A stretch of 19,877 nt of DNA, taken from NCBI GenBank assembly GCA_027596035.1, contig JADGJA010000398.1, positions 1-19,877 of the forward strand, read 5' to 3'. The notes under the pieces were generated by a model, which was not told the DNA's origin, made no database searches, and saw only the letters and a list, made by a program, of their open reading frames with translations. Source of the DNA: Thoreauomyces humboldtii. Its lineage: Eukaryota; Chytridiomycota; Chytridiomycetes; Spizellomycetales; Powellomycetaceae. Numbering within the stretch: the stretch's first letter is position 1; the number at the start of each line of letters is the position of its first letter. Below are positions 19,181-19,877 of the stretch, in pieces. Position numbers and translations under genes: made by a program.

Positions 19181-19293
19181 GTACCAGCAGGTTCCTCAGA
19201 GGTTCCGTAGCTGTGTCCTCCTTTGCTGCATCACATCTCTTTTCAAGCGCAATGCCTCTTCCACCAAACTTGAAACTGTACGCTGGCTTTCCC
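19181..19293 (-). repeat. Right arm of the 113-base inverted repeat
   Basis: Reverse-complement partner of 18885-18997. Relative to the left arm it carries A for G at four sites and T for C at one, including one TGG-to-TGA change in the frame shared with the 51-codon ORF. Immediately outside the matching ends the flanks differ, so no target-site duplication could be assigned. Confidence 0.9.
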
Positions 19294-19799
19294 AACTTGC
19301 AAGCCAGCATCGCTGTATTCGACGAGAGACCACCAGAGGCTTCATGTATCAGCACTCCTAGCCAACACACCAGTCAGGGCCCACAGCCGTGCGCGTAGGA
19401 CCAGGACCATCTTGACACGAACGACTAATTTCCGAACATCGTCAACTGTTTACTCCGCAACCCTCATCCAAGGACAACCACTGAATCGGTGCATTTGGCT
19501 CAATCGTGACCATGCGCCGATTGCATTTGGCTCTCAGTGCCGCCGCCCCGCCCCTGAGGAAGGCCAGGGAGCGAGATTTTCGATTCGTGACCGTCTCGAT
19601 GCAAATCGGGTTGTCGCCTGGGCAAATGCGATTAAACATCAACATTGCGTCGAATGCGTGGATCCTGTTGCCGTGAACCAATGTGGTCCAGTTCAAGCTG
19701 CAGCGTTCAGCCTTGCAAAAAGGGAAGAAGTGTTGGCAGGGAAAGAGACATAGGGGAAGTATTGGAAATCGTTACCTCAACAGTAAGCCAGCGTTACCT
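19294..19799. other. No gene recognised
   Basis: Frames of 113 codons (plus, 19412-19753) and 84 codons (minus, 19696-19442) overlap antisense. The minus one has a somewhat protein-like composition (GNRIHAFDAMLMFNRICPGD) but no recognisable motif, promoter or splice partner. The phrase cgttacctc occurs twice, near 19766 and 19792, just before the palindrome. Confidence 0.35.
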
Positions 19800-19845
19800 C
19801 TGTGATAGTGCATAAACGCTGTACAGCGTTTATGCACTATCACAG
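19800..19845. repeat. Perfect 46-base palindrome
   Basis: The half-site starting ctgtgatagtgcataaac is followed by its exact reverse complement, centred between 19822 and 19823 in gtac. There is no spacer and no mismatch; the match stops at 19799/19846. It would form a 23-base-pair arm cruciform or hairpin. Confidence 0.97.
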
Positions 19846-19877
19846 GGGGTATGGCGTTCAGGCTATTCGACAGCATA

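Noticed and set aside
1..19877. Complete transposon, CRISPR array, rRNA or biosynthetic gene cluster
   Set aside because: No transposase, reverse transcriptase or integrase motifs, no regularly spaced short repeats, no rRNA sequence and no clustered pathway enzymes were seen.

Overview
The window looks like nuclear DNA from a filamentous or dimorphic fungus, most likely a basidiomycete. Housekeeping proteins are split by short GT-AG introns (55-106 bases), starts are eukaryotic ATGs in ordinary context, there are no ribosome binding sites or operons, and an F-box/leucine-rich-repeat gene of a common fungal type is present. The sequence alone does not place it more precisely. All splice models were built by hand from reading frame, GT-AG borders and family conservation.

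Bases 1-8590 form a compact block. It opens with the 3' end of an unrecognised gene carrying a Q/H-rich stretch and a SUMO-interaction-like motif. Then come COA3 (minus, three exons), a TRAPPC12 homologue (plus, one exon), PEX13 (minus, two exons), the exosome subunit RRP41 (plus, five exons) and an SLC35F6-like transporter (minus, two exons). COA3/TRAPPC12 and PEX13/RRP41 are divergent pairs sharing promoter regions of about 0.4 kb. TRAPPC12/PEX13 and RRP41/SLC35F6 are convergent. The genes serve separate processes (cytochrome oxidase assembly, vesicle tethering, peroxisomal import, RNA decay, transport), so the block is a housekeeping neighbourhood and not a pathway cluster.

From 8.6 kb the character changes. 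About 2 kb has no convincing gene. It is followed by a small TATA-driven two-exon gene encoding an unrecognised 100-residue protein (10562-10935). Bases 11.1-16.0 kb hold protein-like but broken reading frames, a three-copy tandem repeat of about 265-271 bases, and a TATA promoter leading into a 38-codon frame. These look like gene relics and non-coding repeats, not working genes.

An F-box/LRR gene (minus, two exons) occupies 16491-18393. Upstream of it lie a short ORF running into a 113-base inverted repeat (arms differ at five sites, all transitions) and, near the window end, a perfect 46-base palindrome. I see no rRNA, tRNA, CRISPR array or complete transposon. I did not find a coherent new multi-gene system. 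The most interesting items are the palindrome, the inverted repeat, the small orphan gene and the relics.
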